Assembly (NCBI GenBank): GCA_964551315.1
Contig: CAZKCM010000014.1
Span: forward strand, 10,928-74,927
Origin: Virgifigura sp964551315
GTDB lineage: Bacteria > Pseudomonadota > Alphaproteobacteria > Dongiales > Dongiaceae
Direction: 5' to 3'
DNA length: 64,000 bases
Shown piece by piece: positions 44,995-54,228 of the stretch (position 1 is the stretch's first letter; each line of letters starts with the position of its first letter). The notes below the pieces were generated by a model, which searched no databases, was not told the DNA's origin, and was given only the letters and a program-made list of their open reading frames with translations. The position numbers and the translations under genes were made by a program.

Positions 44995-46342
44995 TGACCA
45001 ACCGCTGGCCAGGGGCGGCGAACTGCTCCTCATGGGCGATGCCGCAGGCCTTCTCGACCATCTGCGAGAAGCTGCGGACGTCCTCGGTGCACACGCAGTG
45101 GACGCCCCAGGCGAGCGCCAGCCGGCGTGCCGTGGCGAGATTCTCCGTCAGGCACAGGATCGGCACCTCCGGCCGCTCGCGGGCGGCGCGAAGGGTCGTC
45201 GATCCCGAGGTGGTGTAGGTGACGATGGCGGCCGTCGAGAGGGTATGGGCGACCTGGGCGGCGGCCGCGGTGATGGCGTCCGCTGAGGTCGCCTCCGGCT
45301 CGGCGCGCTGTGCCTCGATGATCCGGCGATAGTACGGGTCCTGCTCGACTCGCGTGATGATCCGGCTCATCATCGAGACGGCTTCCAGCGGATACTCGCC
45401 GGTGGCGGTCTCGGCCGACAGCATCACCGCGTCCGCCCCGTCATAGACCGCCGTTGCCACGTCGGACGCCTCGGCGCGGGTCGGCTCCGGGGCGCGGACC
45501 ATGGACTCGAGCATCTGCGTCGCCACGATCACCGGCTTGCCCGCTTGGCGGCAGACGCTGATGATCCGCTTCTGAACGCTCGGCACGTCTTCTGGCGGCA
45601 TTTCGACGCCGAGATCGCCGCGCGCCACCATCGCCGCGTCCGACATCTCGATCAACTCCTCCAGTCGATCGATCGCGGCGGGTTTCTCCAGCTTGATCAT
45701 GACGGCGGCCCGGCCGGCGATCAGCCGCCGTGCCTCCGCGATGTCCTCCGGCCGCTGCACGAAGGAGAGGGCGACCCAGTCGACGCCGAGGTCGAGGCCG
45801 AACCGAAGGTCCTGCCGGTCCTTTTCGGTGAGCGGCGAAAGGGGCAGGACCACGCCGGGCACGTTGACGCCCTTGCGGTCGCTCAACGGGCCGCCGGTAA
45901 CGACGACCGTGTCGACGAAGCTGCCGCCCGCTGTCTTCACCGTCAGCCGCACCCGGCCGTCGTTGAGTAGAAGCTGCGTGCCGGGAACGAGTGCCGACAG
46001 GACCTCCGGATGGGGCAGGGGGGCGCGCCGCCGGTCACCCGGCTCGGGTGAAAGGTCCAGGCGGAAGGGCTCCCCCGCGTTGAGCTCGACCTGTCCCTCG
46101 GCGAACGTGCCGAGCCGGAGTTTCGGCCCCTGTAGGTCCATGAGGATGCCGATCGGCCGATTGAGTTCGGCCTCGATTCCCCGCAGGATCTCGTGCCGGC
46201 GGCGGTGCTCCTCCTGGGTGCCGTGGCTGAAGTTCAGTCGGAACACGTCTACGCCGGCCTCGAAGAGGCCGCGAATGATTTCCGGCGACGATGTCGACGG
46301 CCCAAGCGTGGCGACGATCTTGGCTTTGCGCTGGCGTCTCAT
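44909..46342 (-). CDS. pyk: Pyruvate kinase
   Basis: A 477-residue pyruvate kinase converting PEP and ADP to pyruvate and ATP. Motifs: KIVATLGPSTSS at the N-terminus, FRLNFSHG (R and N of the active site), the catalytic lysine stretch VMIKLEKPAAI, VARGDLGVEMP and KPVIVATQMLESM. The C-terminal regulatory domain (about 345-477) is present. ATG 46342 is chosen from family comparison; GTG 46351 three codons upstream sits closer to AGGGGG and is possible. It lies 37 bases after the glycerate kinase gene, the ttuD-ttuE-like order. Confidence 0.95.
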   Translation of the reverse strand: MRRQRKAKIVATLGPSTSSPEIIRGLFEAGVDVFRLNFSHGTQEEHRRRHEILRGIEAELNRPIGILMDLQGPKLRLGTFAEGQVELNAGEPFRLDLSPEPGDRRRAPLPHPEVLSALVPGTQLLLNDGRVRLTVKTAGGSFVDTVVVTGGPLSDRKGVNVPGVVLPLSPLTEKDRQDLRFGLDLGVDWVALSFVQRPEDIAEARRLIAGRAAVMIKLEKPAAIDRLEELIEMSDAAMVARGDLGVEMPPEDVPSVQKRIISVCRQAGKPVIVATQMLESMVRAPEPTRAEASDVATAVYDGADAVMLSAETATGEYPLEAVSMMSRIITRVEQDPYYRRIIEAQRAEPEATSADAITAAAAQVAHTLSTAAIVTYTTSGSTTLRAARERPEVPILCLTENLATARRLALAWGVHCVCTEDVRSFSQMVEKACGIAHEEQFAAPGQRLVITAGVPFGTPGSTNVLRIAYVEDRARAV

Positions 46343-46379
46343 CTGCGGCACTTACCCCCTGCTCGGAAACGTCCTTCCG

Positions 46380-47666
46380 TCAGCCCTTTCCTCCGGGTTG
46401 CGGTTCGATAAGAATGGCTCGAAAATCATTAACATTCGTTCGAGTCGGACCGGTCATCACCAGGTCGTCGAGCGCCGAAAAGAACCCGTAGCCGTCATTG
46501 TCGGCGAGTCGCTCCTTGCCCTCGATGCCCAGGGATCGGGCTCGGGCGAGGCTGTCCGGTGTCAGAAGACAGCCCGCGTTGTCTTCCGTCCCGTCGATGC
46601 CGTCCGTGTCGCAGGCGATGGCGTGAATGCCGGGATGGCCGTCGAGCGCGACCGCGAGCGCCAGCAGGAACTCGGCGTTGCGGCCGCCGCGCCCCCGCCC
46701 GCGAACCGTCACGGTGGTCTCGCCGCCCGACAGCAGGACGGCCGGCGCCGGCGCCGGCTGGCCGTGCCGCGCCACCTGCCGGGCGATGCCCGCATGAACA
46801 AGGGCCACCTCGCGCGCCTCGCCCTCGATGCTGTCACCGAGGATCACCGGCGTCAGGCCCGCCGCGCGGGCCGCCGCCGCCGCCGCCTCCAGCGCCGCCT
46901 GCGGGCGCGCGACGATGACCGCCTCCGCGCGGGCCATGCGCGGATCGCCCGGCTTCGGTGTCTCGTCCTGGCCGCGCTTCAGATGGGCGACGGCGGTCTC
47001 CGGATGCGTGATGCCGTATTTTTCGAGGATCGCCAGCGCGTCGGCGAAGGTCGTGGGATCGGCGACCGTCGGCCCGGAGGCGATCACGGCCGGATCGTCG
47101 CCGGGGACGTCGGAGATCAGCAGGCTGACAACGCGGGCCGGGGCGGCCGCAGCCGCCAGCCGGCCGCCCTTGATGGCCGAGAGGTGCTTTCGCACGCAGT
47201 TCATCTCGGCGATGTTCGCGCCGGATTTAAGGAGCGCGGCGTTGATCCTCTGCTTGTCCTCGAGGGTAAGGCCGGGCGCCGGCTGCGACAGCAGCGCCGA
47301 ACCGCCACCGGAGATGAGCGCGAGGACCAGGTCGTCCGCCGAAAGCCCGTGCACCAGATCGAGGACTCGCGCCGCCGCCTGATGGCCCGCGATGTCCGGA
47401 ACCGGGTGTGCGGCTTCCACAACCTCGATGCGCTCGCAGGGCACCCCGTGGCCGTAGCGGGTGACGACCAGACCCGACAACGGGCCGTCCCAGTTCTCCT
47501 CGACGGCGCGCGCCATTGCGGCGGCGGCCTTGCCGGCGCCGACGACGACGGTGCGTCCCTTCGGGCGCGGCGGCAGATGCGGCGGCACGCAGCGCGCGGG
47601 ATCGGCCGCCGCCAGGGCCGACTCGAAGAGCGTGCGAAGCAACTCACGGGGGGCAGCGATAGGCAA
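46380..47666 (-). CDS. Glycerate 2-kinase (MOFRL family, TtuD/GckA-like)
   Basis: A 428-residue glycerate kinase. The N-terminal domain shows VVVGAGKAAAAMA and LISGGGSALL; the C-terminal MOFRL domain shows LLSGGETTVTVRGRGRGGRN and CDTDGIDGTEDNAG. It phosphorylates D-glycerate, feeding 2-phosphoglycerate to pyruvate via enolase and the downstream pyruvate kinase. TTG at 47666 is chosen because GGGAG lies seven bases upstream and residues fit the family start; no ATG is available and the frame is open to 47768. Older annotation calls such proteins hydroxypyruvate reductase. Confidence 0.9.
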   Translation of the reverse strand: MPIAAPRELLRTLFESALAAADPARCVPPHLPPRPKGRTVVVGAGKAAAAMARAVEENWDGPLSGLVVTRYGHGVPCERIEVVEAAHPVPDIAGHQAAARVLDLVHGLSADDLVLALISGGGSALLSQPAPGLTLEDKQRINAALLKSGANIAEMNCVRKHLSAIKGGRLAAAAAPARVVSLLISDVPGDDPAVIASGPTVADPTTFADALAILEKYGITHPETAVAHLKRGQDETPKPGDPRMARAEAVIVARPQAALEAAAAAARAAGLTPVILGDSIEGEAREVALVHAGIARQVARHGQPAPAPAVLLSGGETTVTVRGRGRGGRNAEFLLALAVALDGHPGIHAIACDTDGIDGTEDNAGCLLTPDSLARARSLGIEGKERLADNDGYGFFSALDDLVMTGPTRTNVNDFRAILIEPQPGGKG

Positions 47667-47993
47667 GGCCGTACTCCCGGTTATGCGGAAGGAGGAGGAT
47701 GCATGGCCGCCCAAGGCGGCAGCGCCCCATTCCAGCAGTGATAGACCGGAGAACGGGGAACGGGTCAATAGGTTGCCTGTGTCCCGATCTGCTGCCGATT
47801 GTCACAGGTGGCCGGCGCCGGGCGGCCACCGCACGTTTGACGCCGATGCTCGAAAAGGAAATAGTGATGGCGCCCGCGACGAGCACGACGAGGCCGAAGC
47901 GCACCTATCCGGTCGGCGCTGCCCTTGCCGCTGGCGATTGCGTTCGGGCGGTGACAGCGGCGGAGCGGCTGCTCAACGAATTGGAGCGTGGCA
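47667..47993. other. 327-base divergent region between glycerate kinase and DHDPS-family genes
   Basis: No gene is accepted. A frame starting at ATG 47846 could encode about 50 residues but then runs out of frame through the next gene. TTGACG at 47837-47842 followed after 17 bases by AATAGT is a weak candidate promoter for the rightward gene. Nothing else stands out. Confidence 0.35.
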
Positions 47994-48893
47994 ATGATCG
48001 AATGGCGTGGCGTTTTCCCGGCGGTGACGACGCAGTTCAGGGCCGACCAGTCCCTCGATCTCGAAGCGACGGCGGCGCATGTCGAGCATCTGCTTCGATC
48101 GGGTGTGCACGGGCTGATCATGCTCGGCACCGTCGGTGAGAACTGCTCGCTCGAGCCCGAGGAGAAGCGCGAGGTCCTCCGCGCTGCTGTCGGAGCCGCG
48201 AAGGGCCGGGTGCCGGTGCTGTCCGGCGTGGCCGAATTTACGACCGCTGCGGCGTGCCGATTCGCCGCCGACGCCGAGAAGCTCGGAGCCGACGGCCTTA
48301 TGGTTCTCCCCGCCATGGTCTACAAGTCGGATCGCCGCGAGACGCTCGCGCATTTCCGGGCGGTGGCCCGGGCGAGTGGTCTGCCGATCATGGTCTACAA
48401 CAACCCGGTTACCTATGGCGTCGACATCACGCCGGAGATGCTGGCCGAGCTCGCTTCGGAGTGGTCGATCGTCGCCATCAAGGAGTCGTCGGACGACGTG
48501 CGCCGGCTGACGGACATCATCAACGCCACCGGGGACCGCTTCATTCTGTTCTGCGGCGTGGACGATCTGGCACTGGAAAGCCTGATGCTCGGCGCGTCCG
48601 GCTGGGTTGCGGGTCTCGTCAACGCTTTTCCGGAGGAAACGGTGCGGCTCTATGACCTGGCCGCGGAGGGCCGCTTTGCCGAGGCGCTGCCGCTCTATCG
48701 CTGGTTCATGCCGCTGCTGCATCTCGACACGCACCCGAAGCTGGTCCAGTACATCAAGCTTGCGCAGGCGATGGCCGGGGCGGGCTCGGAGATGGTGCGC
48801 GCGCCGCGCCTGCCGCTCGATGACGAGGAGCACGCCCGCATCGCCGCGGTGATCCAGGCGGCCCTCGACAGCCGTCCGGATCTGGCGGCATGA
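47994..48893 (+). CDS. DHDPS/NAL-family lyase, probable 1-pyrroline-4-hydroxy-2-carboxylate deaminase
   Basis: A 299-residue class I aldolase-fold enzyme. The Schiff-base lysine is K163 in VAIKESSDD and the catalytic tyrosine Y135 in MVYNNPV. The combination KESSDDVRRLT, GVDDLALESLMLGASGWVAGLVNAFP and LYRWFMPLLHLDTHPKLVQYIK resembles the deaminase of the hydroxyproline pathway (releasing ammonia to give alpha-ketoglutarate semialdehyde) more than true DapA. A 4-hydroxyproline epimerase lies at 53150. The start follows TTGGAG; GTG 47988 is also in frame. Confidence 0.72.
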   Translation: MIEWRGVFPAVTTQFRADQSLDLEATAAHVEHLLRSGVHGLIMLGTVGENCSLEPEEKREVLRAAVGAAKGRVPVLSGVAEFTTAAACRFAADAEKLGADGLMVLPAMVYKSDRRETLAHFRAVARASGLPIMVYNNPVTYGVDITPEMLAELASEWSIVAIKESSDDVRRLTDIINATGDRFILFCGVDDLALESLMLGASGWVAGLVNAFPEETVRLYDLAAEGRFAEALPLYRWFMPLLHLDTHPKLVQYIKLAQAMAGAGSEMVRAPRLPLDDEEHARIAAVIQAALDSRPDLAA

Positions 48894-49034
48894 CCACCGG
48901 CGCGCCGCGATCTCGAGGTCGCGGGCGGCGCCGCGCCTTCTGAGCCGCGGCCTTCGCCGGCGGCCTCGACGAATCGCCCGCGAAACCCGCGGCCGGGACG
49001 GAGCGTTGTTCTTCGACCGAATCATGGCTGAAAC

Positions 49035-50525
49035 ATGACCAATCGACGGGCGGCGGCGCAATCCCTGGCCTGGTCGGCCGTCGAGAGCGGCGGGCTCTCG
49101 GGCCTGATGCTCATTACGGCCATCGTGCTCGCGCGCCTTGTCGGGCCGGCCGAGTTCGGCGTTGCGGCGCTGGCTCTCGGAATCGTGCAACTCCTGAATC
49201 TGCTCGTGGAGCTGTTCTTCCACGACGCGATCCTCCAGCGACGGCACATCGAGGAGGCGCATCTGGACACCGCCCTGTGGACTTCTATGGGTCTTGCGGT
49301 GCTCCTGGTCAGCGGCTGCTGGGTCTTCGCGCCGTGGCTCGCGGGCCTGTTCGACGAGCCAAGCCTGGGACCGGTACTCGGCTGGATGAGTCTCAGCCTG
49401 CTGTTCAGCGGCGCGAGCGGCGTCCTCATCGCGAGCTTCCGGCGCGACATGCGGTTCAAGCCGGTCGCGCTGCGGACGCTCTATGGGCGGCTATGTGGCG
49501 CCGCCGTTGGGATCGCTATGGCCGTTCTGGGCTTCGGTGTCTGGAGCCTCGTGGCGCAGAACGTGATCTCGACGGTCGTCGCGGCTTTTTGGGTGTGGGC
49601 GAACGTCACGCGCCTTCCGCGGCTGCAGTACTCCTTCACGAGCCTGCGCGAGCTGCTGGGCTTTTCCGTCACCGTCTTCCTGACGCAGTTCGTCGTGAAC
49701 GCCAATCTGCGTCTGTTCTCGATTCTCATTGGCTATCTGCTGGGTGTGACGGCGTTCGGATACTTCAGCATCGCGATGAAGCTGGTGGAGACCTGCAAGT
49801 TCATGATCACCAGCGCGATCTCCCATGTCGCCCTGGTCCTGTTCTCGCGGCTGCAGCACGACAAGGCACGGCTCCGCCGTGCTTTCACGCAGGCCACGGA
49901 GCTCAGCGCCGTTGTCGCCCTGCCGATCTTCACCGGACTTGCCGTGACTGCTCCCGAGCTCGTGCGCCTTGTCCTCGGTCCCCAGTGGCATTCCGCGATT
50001 CCACTGGTTCAGATCATGGCGCTCGGGGCGGCGGTCGCGCTGCTGCGGCTGTTTCCGACCGTCGTCTACAAGGCGCTCGGTCGCCCGCAGATCAATCTCT
50101 ACGGCAACTTGGGCTGGATGGCGGTCAGCCTGGGTGCGCTGATGCTCTTCGGTGCGTACGGCCTCCTTGCCGTAACCGTCATCTGGTCGGGACGCCACCT
50201 GTTCGCCCTGCCCGTCAGCACCTTGGTCCTGCGCCGGATTCTCGGCCTCGGCGTGCTCGAGCAGTTCAAGGGTGCGGGCGTCCCGATCCTCGCCGCCGCG
50301 CTGATGGCCGCCTCCGTTCTTGCGGCGAAGGCGTGGCTCGTCGCCGGCTGGTCGGACATTCTCATCCTGACGACGATCGTGCCGCTCGGCGCTGCAGTCT
50401 ATGTCGGAACGGTGGCGCTGATCACGCCGCGCCTGGCCGGGCAACTCCTCGCTCTGGTCCGGGAGATGGTCCGCAAGAGCCCGACGCCTGCAGAGGCGCC
50501 GCCGGAGGAGACGCGGCTCGGCTAG
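49035..50525 (+). CDS. Wzx/ExoT-type lipopolysaccharide or exopolysaccharide flippase
   Basis: A 496-residue MOP-superfamily transporter with about fourteen hydrophobic segments. The N-terminus (VESGGLSGLMLITAIVLARLVGPAEFGV) and the segment FGYFSIAMKLVETCKFM are typical of the WzxC/ExoT group that flips lipid-linked oligosaccharides. The C-terminal tail is short and charged. It shares the region with a GT2 enzyme and a sulfotransferase on the other strand, suggesting one glycan locus with divergent or convergent units. Confidence 0.88.
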   Translation: MTNRRAAAQSLAWSAVESGGLSGLMLITAIVLARLVGPAEFGVAALALGIVQLLNLLVELFFHDAILQRRHIEEAHLDTALWTSMGLAVLLVSGCWVFAPWLAGLFDEPSLGPVLGWMSLSLLFSGASGVLIASFRRDMRFKPVALRTLYGRLCGAAVGIAMAVLGFGVWSLVAQNVISTVVAAFWVWANVTRLPRLQYSFTSLRELLGFSVTVFLTQFVVNANLRLFSILIGYLLGVTAFGYFSIAMKLVETCKFMITSAISHVALVLFSRLQHDKARLRRAFTQATELSAVVALPIFTGLAVTAPELVRLVLGPQWHSAIPLVQIMALGAAVALLRLFPTVVYKALGRPQINLYGNLGWMAVSLGALMLFGAYGLLAVTVIWSGRHLFALPVSTLVLRRILGLGVLEQFKGAGVPILAAALMAASVLAAKAWLVAGWSDILILTTIVPLGAAVYVGTVALITPRLAGQLLALVREMVRKSPTPAEAPPEETRLG

Positions 50526-50556
50526 CGCATCCGCGACGGCGCCGGGCGTACGGCTC

Positions 50557-50811
50557 CTAGTCCTTGCGAATCGACAGCCAGCCGAGCGCGACGACGACGT
50601 AGAGTCCGAGCAGGGCGAAACGCGCCAGCTGTGCCGGGCTGCCGGTGAATCCGAGACGGCGCGCCGCCTCGCCGGCGAGACCCAGCGCGAGGCCGCAGCC
50701 GGCGAGCAGGCAGAAGTAAAGCCCCAGTTGCCGGGCGCCCCGCGCGGCGCGGTGCAGCAGCCGACCGAACCCGGATCGCCTGTCGCTCCCGTTCCGGTTC
50801 CGCGCGCTCAT
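50557..50811 (-). CDS. Small membrane protein (84 residues), unknown
   Basis: The basic N-terminus (about 28 residues, Arg-rich) is followed by two hydrophobic segments (LYFCLLAGCGLALGLAG and FALLGLYVVVALGWLS), ending IRKD. The ATG overlaps the TGA of the preceding 47-residue gene (ATGA), so translation is coupled. It is convergent with the flippase gene. No family recognised. Confidence 0.6.
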   Translation of the reverse strand: MSARNRNGSDRRSGFGRLLHRAARGARQLGLYFCLLAGCGLALGLAGEAARRLGFTGSPAQLARFALLGLYVVVALGWLSIRKD

Positions 50812-50951
50812 CGGTTCATGCCGCTGTCCCCGAAGACCGTGGCCAGGAACAGCGCGAGAATCGAGAGGACGACACCGACACCGGTCAGGCGGTGATCGAC
50901 GAAATACAGGCCTGCGGAAAGGCCTCCGCCCACAAAAAGCAACTTCCACAT
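50808..50951 (-). CDS. Tiny membrane protein (47 residues), unknown
   Basis: ATG 50951 has AAGGAG at eight-base spacing. The peptide is almost wholly hydrophobic with two segments (LLFVGGGLSAGLYFV and VGVVLSILALFLATVF) joined by DHRLTG, ending GDSGMNR. The stop is embedded in the start of the 84-residue membrane protein gene. The pair probably forms a small membrane complex. No family recognised. Confidence 0.6.
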   Translation of the reverse strand: MWKLLFVGGGLSAGLYFVDHRLTGVGVVLSILALFLATVFGDSGMNR

Positions 50952-51044
50952 CGCGCAAACTCCTTCGCTGGGATCACCCGCGGTTCTGCTGCCGGCGGAT
51001 ATGCCTCGATTGCGGCGAAAGGATGGCCGCCGGCAGAGGCGGCG

Positions 51045-52037
51045 TTACGGGGCCGAACGCGCAGGGCGCCTCGGCACGCCTCGGCCGATGTTCCGCCGCC
51101 GGCGGTAGACGATTCTGTTCCACTGCTTCTTCAGGGCGTCATAGGCGAGGAGCGCCGCCTGCTCGACGAGCCCCGGTGGGCGCCGCTCGACGGGGCCGAC
51201 AAGTTCGTATCCGAGGCGCAAGAGGTCGTCCCCGGCGATGCTCTCGAAGGTCCGGATCTCGCGGGCGCTGAGCCGCGTCCGCCAGGCCGTGATCCGGCTT
51301 TCGTCGGCTGGCTTCCGGACGAGCACGTGCTGCGACCGCGTATAGCCTGGCAGGATAAAGGGACGGCCGGTGTCGAGAGGGTGGTCCGCCAGGCCGAGGA
51401 AGCGCCTGAGCTCCGCAACGACGGAGGCTTCGTCCTCGACGAGCCGTTCGTAGCGGAGTTCGTACAGGCCGGCCGGCGGAACCGACCTCCGCAGGGTTTC
51501 TCCGGCCGCGAGGTACCGCTTCCACCAAAGGGCTGCCCGCAGTGCGGTGTTCGGTCCCCAGTCCAGCGGCTTGACCGACGCGGCCGTCGCCCGCCCGTCC
51601 CGGATCAGGTGAACGAACCTGGCGGCCGGAAAGTGGCGCAGCAGGTCGGGCGCGTAGAGGATGTTGTCGGGGAACTGGTCGACGAAGTATCGGAGCCCGG
51701 TTTCCGGCAGCCCTTGCGCCCGGGCAAAGGCGTGAACGAAATTGCCCATGAACCCGTGGAGCGTCGTCGGTTCGAACGGCCGGTCCTCCATCGGCAGGGG
51801 CATCTGCCAGGCGCGGAACTGCCAGTGACCGGAGATGTGGGATCGGGCCGCGCGGACATCGGCCTCGGACAGCCGCGTCCGGGCGAACCGATGCGCCAGC
51901 TCCGCCAGAAAGCGCCCCTCCGGCAAGGCCACGCAGCCGGGAAGGCCGTTCATGATCCGGGCCAGGAGCGTGCTGCCGCTCCTCGGGCAGCAGCAGATGA
52001 AGACCGGCGTGGGCAGCGTTTCTTCAGGCGAATTCAA
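51045..52037 (-). CDS. Sulfotransferase-family protein
   Basis: A 330-residue PAPS-dependent sulfotransferase. The 5'-phosphosulfate loop is CCPRSGSTLLARIM at about residues 16-29, and the 3'-phosphate-binding segment is RFVHLIRDGRATAAS with conserved Arg and Ser near residues 145-155. Its start overlaps the end of the GT2 gene by 14 bases, so they are one operon. It probably sulfates the glycan made by the neighbouring transferase; the acceptor is unknown. Confidence 0.88.
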   Translation of the reverse strand: MNSPEETLPTPVFICCCPRSGSTLLARIMNGLPGCVALPEGRFLAELAHRFARTRLSEADVRAARSHISGHWQFRAWQMPLPMEDRPFEPTTLHGFMGNFVHAFARAQGLPETGLRYFVDQFPDNILYAPDLLRHFPAARFVHLIRDGRATAASVKPLDWGPNTALRAALWWKRYLAAGETLRRSVPPAGLYELRYERLVEDEASVVAELRRFLGLADHPLDTGRPFILPGYTRSQHVLVRKPADESRITAWRTRLSAREIRTFESIAGDDLLRLGYELVGPVERRPPGLVEQAALLAYDALKKQWNRIVYRRRRNIGRGVPRRPARSAP

Positions 52038-53052
52038 GACGCGATGGACGGCGGATGCGCACCGAGGTTACGTAGACGTGGCGCCGGCGACCGAAGGGCT
52101 CGGGATCCGGTGGCCCCGACGGCTCCGGCGGAAGCTCGAAGAAGTGCGGGCCCGGTTGTCGGCGGGCGCGGCGCCGCGCCGCAAGCGTGCACACGAGGGC
52201 GGGGTCGGTCAGCAGAAGCCGGAAGAGAAGGGACGCGCCGTCCCGAAACCGACCGGCGCGCAGACATTTGCCGGCGGCCCCGAAGGCGTTCCCGACATGC
52301 GACCAGCGGATGAGCCGCTCCGGCAGCTCCGGGTGGCGGCGCCGCGCCCGCGCCAGCACGCGGTCGTGATACCGCGCGAGGCCGAGCGCATTCGTGCTCA
52401 GGCTTCCCGGAAAGCGGCGGTAGCCGACCAGGAACTCGGGAACGACGGCGAAATCGTAGTGCTCGGCCACGGCCAGGTAGAACAGGAAATCGGCCGCGTG
52501 ACGGAACATCTCGCTATAAGTGCCCGTTCGCTCGAGGCAGGAACGGCGGATCAGCGGCGTGCTGCCGTTGTCGAGAAAGTTGTAAAGGAGCAGGGCGCCG
52601 TAGACATCCCCCTCGACCCGTGCGCCCGTCCGCCGGTCGATGACGCGTCCCTCCGCGTCGATCTTGGCCGACCAGCAATAGACGAGGCCGACCTCGGGTC
52701 CGCTCTCGCGCATCCGGGCAAGCTGCTTGGCGATCTTGGTCGGATGCCAAAGGTCGTCCGCGTCCACGGGGGCGATGAAGGCGCCTTGCGCCGCGGCGAT
52801 GCCGGTGTTCCGCGCCGCCGCCACGCCGGCGTTGGCCTGGCGCATGAGGCGGACCCGCGGATCGGTCGCCGCGATCGCCGAGACGATCTCCGGCGTCTCG
52901 TCCGTGGAGCCGTCGTCGACGACGATGACCTCGATGTTGCGGTGGGTCTGCGCAAGGACCGACTCGAGCGTGTCCCGGACGTACCGCGCCGCGTTGAACG
53001 CCGGAACGATGACGGAAACAAGCGGCTCATCGCCGCGGTACATTGACGACAT
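52024..53052 (-). CDS. Glycosyltransferase family 2
   Basis: A 342-residue GT-A enzyme. Typical N-terminal motif VSVIVPAFNAARYV, the nucleotide-binding VVDDGSTDETPE (about 45-56), GVAAARNTGI and the metal-binding DADD (residues about 97-100) are present. The ribosome site GGGAGGG lies before ATG 53052; a second ATG lies three codons later. It is upstream of and overlaps the sulfotransferase gene. Sugar specificity not predictable. Confidence 0.9.
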   Translation of the reverse strand: MSSMYRGDEPLVSVIVPAFNAARYVRDTLESVLAQTHRNIEVIVVDDGSTDETPEIVSAIAATDPRVRLMRQANAGVAAARNTGIAAAQGAFIAPVDADDLWHPTKIAKQLARMRESGPEVGLVYCWSAKIDAEGRVIDRRTGARVEGDVYGALLLYNFLDNGSTPLIRRSCLERTGTYSEMFRHAADFLFYLAVAEHYDFAVVPEFLVGYRRFPGSLSTNALGLARYHDRVLARARRRHPELPERLIRWSHVGNAFGAAGKCLRAGRFRDGASLLFRLLLTDPALVCTLAARRRARRQPGPHFFELPPEPSGPPDPEPFGRRRHVYVTSVRIRRPSRLEFA

Positions 53053-53149
53053 ACCGCGCCCTCCCGGTGCGAAGGACGCCGAAAGCGGTATCGAGGTTCC
53101 ATTGCCCGTTCACCGCCTTGGCGAATCGCGGCGCGGGCTCGGGCCGGTG

Positions 53150-54151
53150 CTAGACCACCTGGAACCCGTGGGCGTAGGGATCGCGGTCGTCGATGAAGAT
53201 TGTGTTGAAGCCGGTGATCCGGGCCCAGCCCTCGATGGACGGCACGATCGCCTCCCGGTCGCCGACTCGCGTCACCGCCTCGACGCGGCCGTTGAAGAGG
53301 CTGCCGATGATGCTTTCGTGCACGAATTCGTCGCCCGGCTTCAGGGCGCCGCGGGCGGCGAGCTGGGCCATCCGGGCCGAGGTGCCGGTGCCGCAGGGGC
53401 TGCGGTCGATCGCCTTGTCGCCGTAGAACACGGCGTTGCGGGCGTGCGCCCGCGGATCGCGTGGGCGGCCGGTCCACAGCACGTGGCTGACCCCGCGGAT
53501 GGTCGGGTCCTCGGGATGGACGTACTCGCCGGCTTCGTTCAGCCGCTGGCGGATGACCGGGCTCAGGCGCAGGATCTGCGCCGGGCTCAGGTCCGACAGG
53601 TCGCTGTAATGCGCCTGTGGCTCGACGATCGCGTAGAAGTTCCCGCCATAGGCGATGTCGACCGTGAGCGGGCCCAGCTCCGGGCAATCGACCGGCACGC
53701 CAACGGCATGAAGGTAGGAGCCGACGTTGCGGATCCGCACCGCCTCGATATGCGCGCCCTCGCGACGGTAGGTCGCTTCGACCACTCCCGCCGGCGTGTC
53801 GAGGCGCAGAAGACCCTCCTGCCGCGGCGTCGCCAGCCCGCGTTCGAGCGCCACCGTCACCGTGCCGATGGTCCCGTGGCCGCACATCGGCAGGCATCCG
53901 CTCGTCTCGATGAACAGGATCGCGAGGTCGCAGTCGGGCCGCGTCGGCGGGTAGAGGATGCTGCCCGACATCATGTCGTGGCCGCGCGGCTCGAACATCA
54001 GGCCGGTGCGGATCCAGTCGAAGCGCCGCAGGAAGTCCTGCCGCTTCTCGCTCATGGTCGCCCCGACCAGCGGCGGCGCGCCCCCGGCGACGACCCGGAC
54101 CGGGTTGCCGCAGGTATGGGCGTCGACGCAGAAAAAGGTGTGCGTGTCCAT
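53150..54151 (-). CDS. 4-hydroxyproline 2-epimerase (proline racemase family)
   Basis: A 333-residue PLP-independent epimerase that interconverts trans-4-hydroxy-L-proline and cis-4-hydroxy-D-proline. Both catalytic cysteines are present: C90 in PMCGHGTIG and C253 in SPCGTGTSA; a dehydratase of the same family would have Ser or Thr at one site. The start ATG 54151 precedes the typical FFCVDAHTCGNPVRVV. It lies just left of the sequence gap, so its promoter region is partly unknown. A DHDPS-family enzyme of the likely same pathway lies at 47994. Confidence 0.9.
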   Translation of the reverse strand: MDTHTFFCVDAHTCGNPVRVVAGGAPPLVGATMSEKRQDFLRRFDWIRTGLMFEPRGHDMMSGSILYPPTRPDCDLAILFIETSGCLPMCGHGTIGTVTVALERGLATPRQEGLLRLDTPAGVVEATYRREGAHIEAVRIRNVGSYLHAVGVPVDCPELGPLTVDIAYGGNFYAIVEPQAHYSDLSDLSPAQILRLSPVIRQRLNEAGEYVHPEDPTIRGVSHVLWTGRPRDPRAHARNAVFYGDKAIDRSPCGTGTSARMAQLAARGALKPGDEFVHESIIGSLFNGRVEAVTRVGDREAIVPSIEGWARITGFNTIFIDDRDPYAHGFQVV

Positions 54152-54228
54152 GGTCCGGCCTTCCCAACGCCGCGTCCCGGCGGCCCGCTTCGGTTGTAGG
54201 GTAGGGCAGGGCACAGCGTCAATCGAGC

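Noticed and set aside
47846..47990. Possible small gene starting at ATG 47846
   Set aside because: Start signals are modest and the frame continues through the following lyase gene out of frame.
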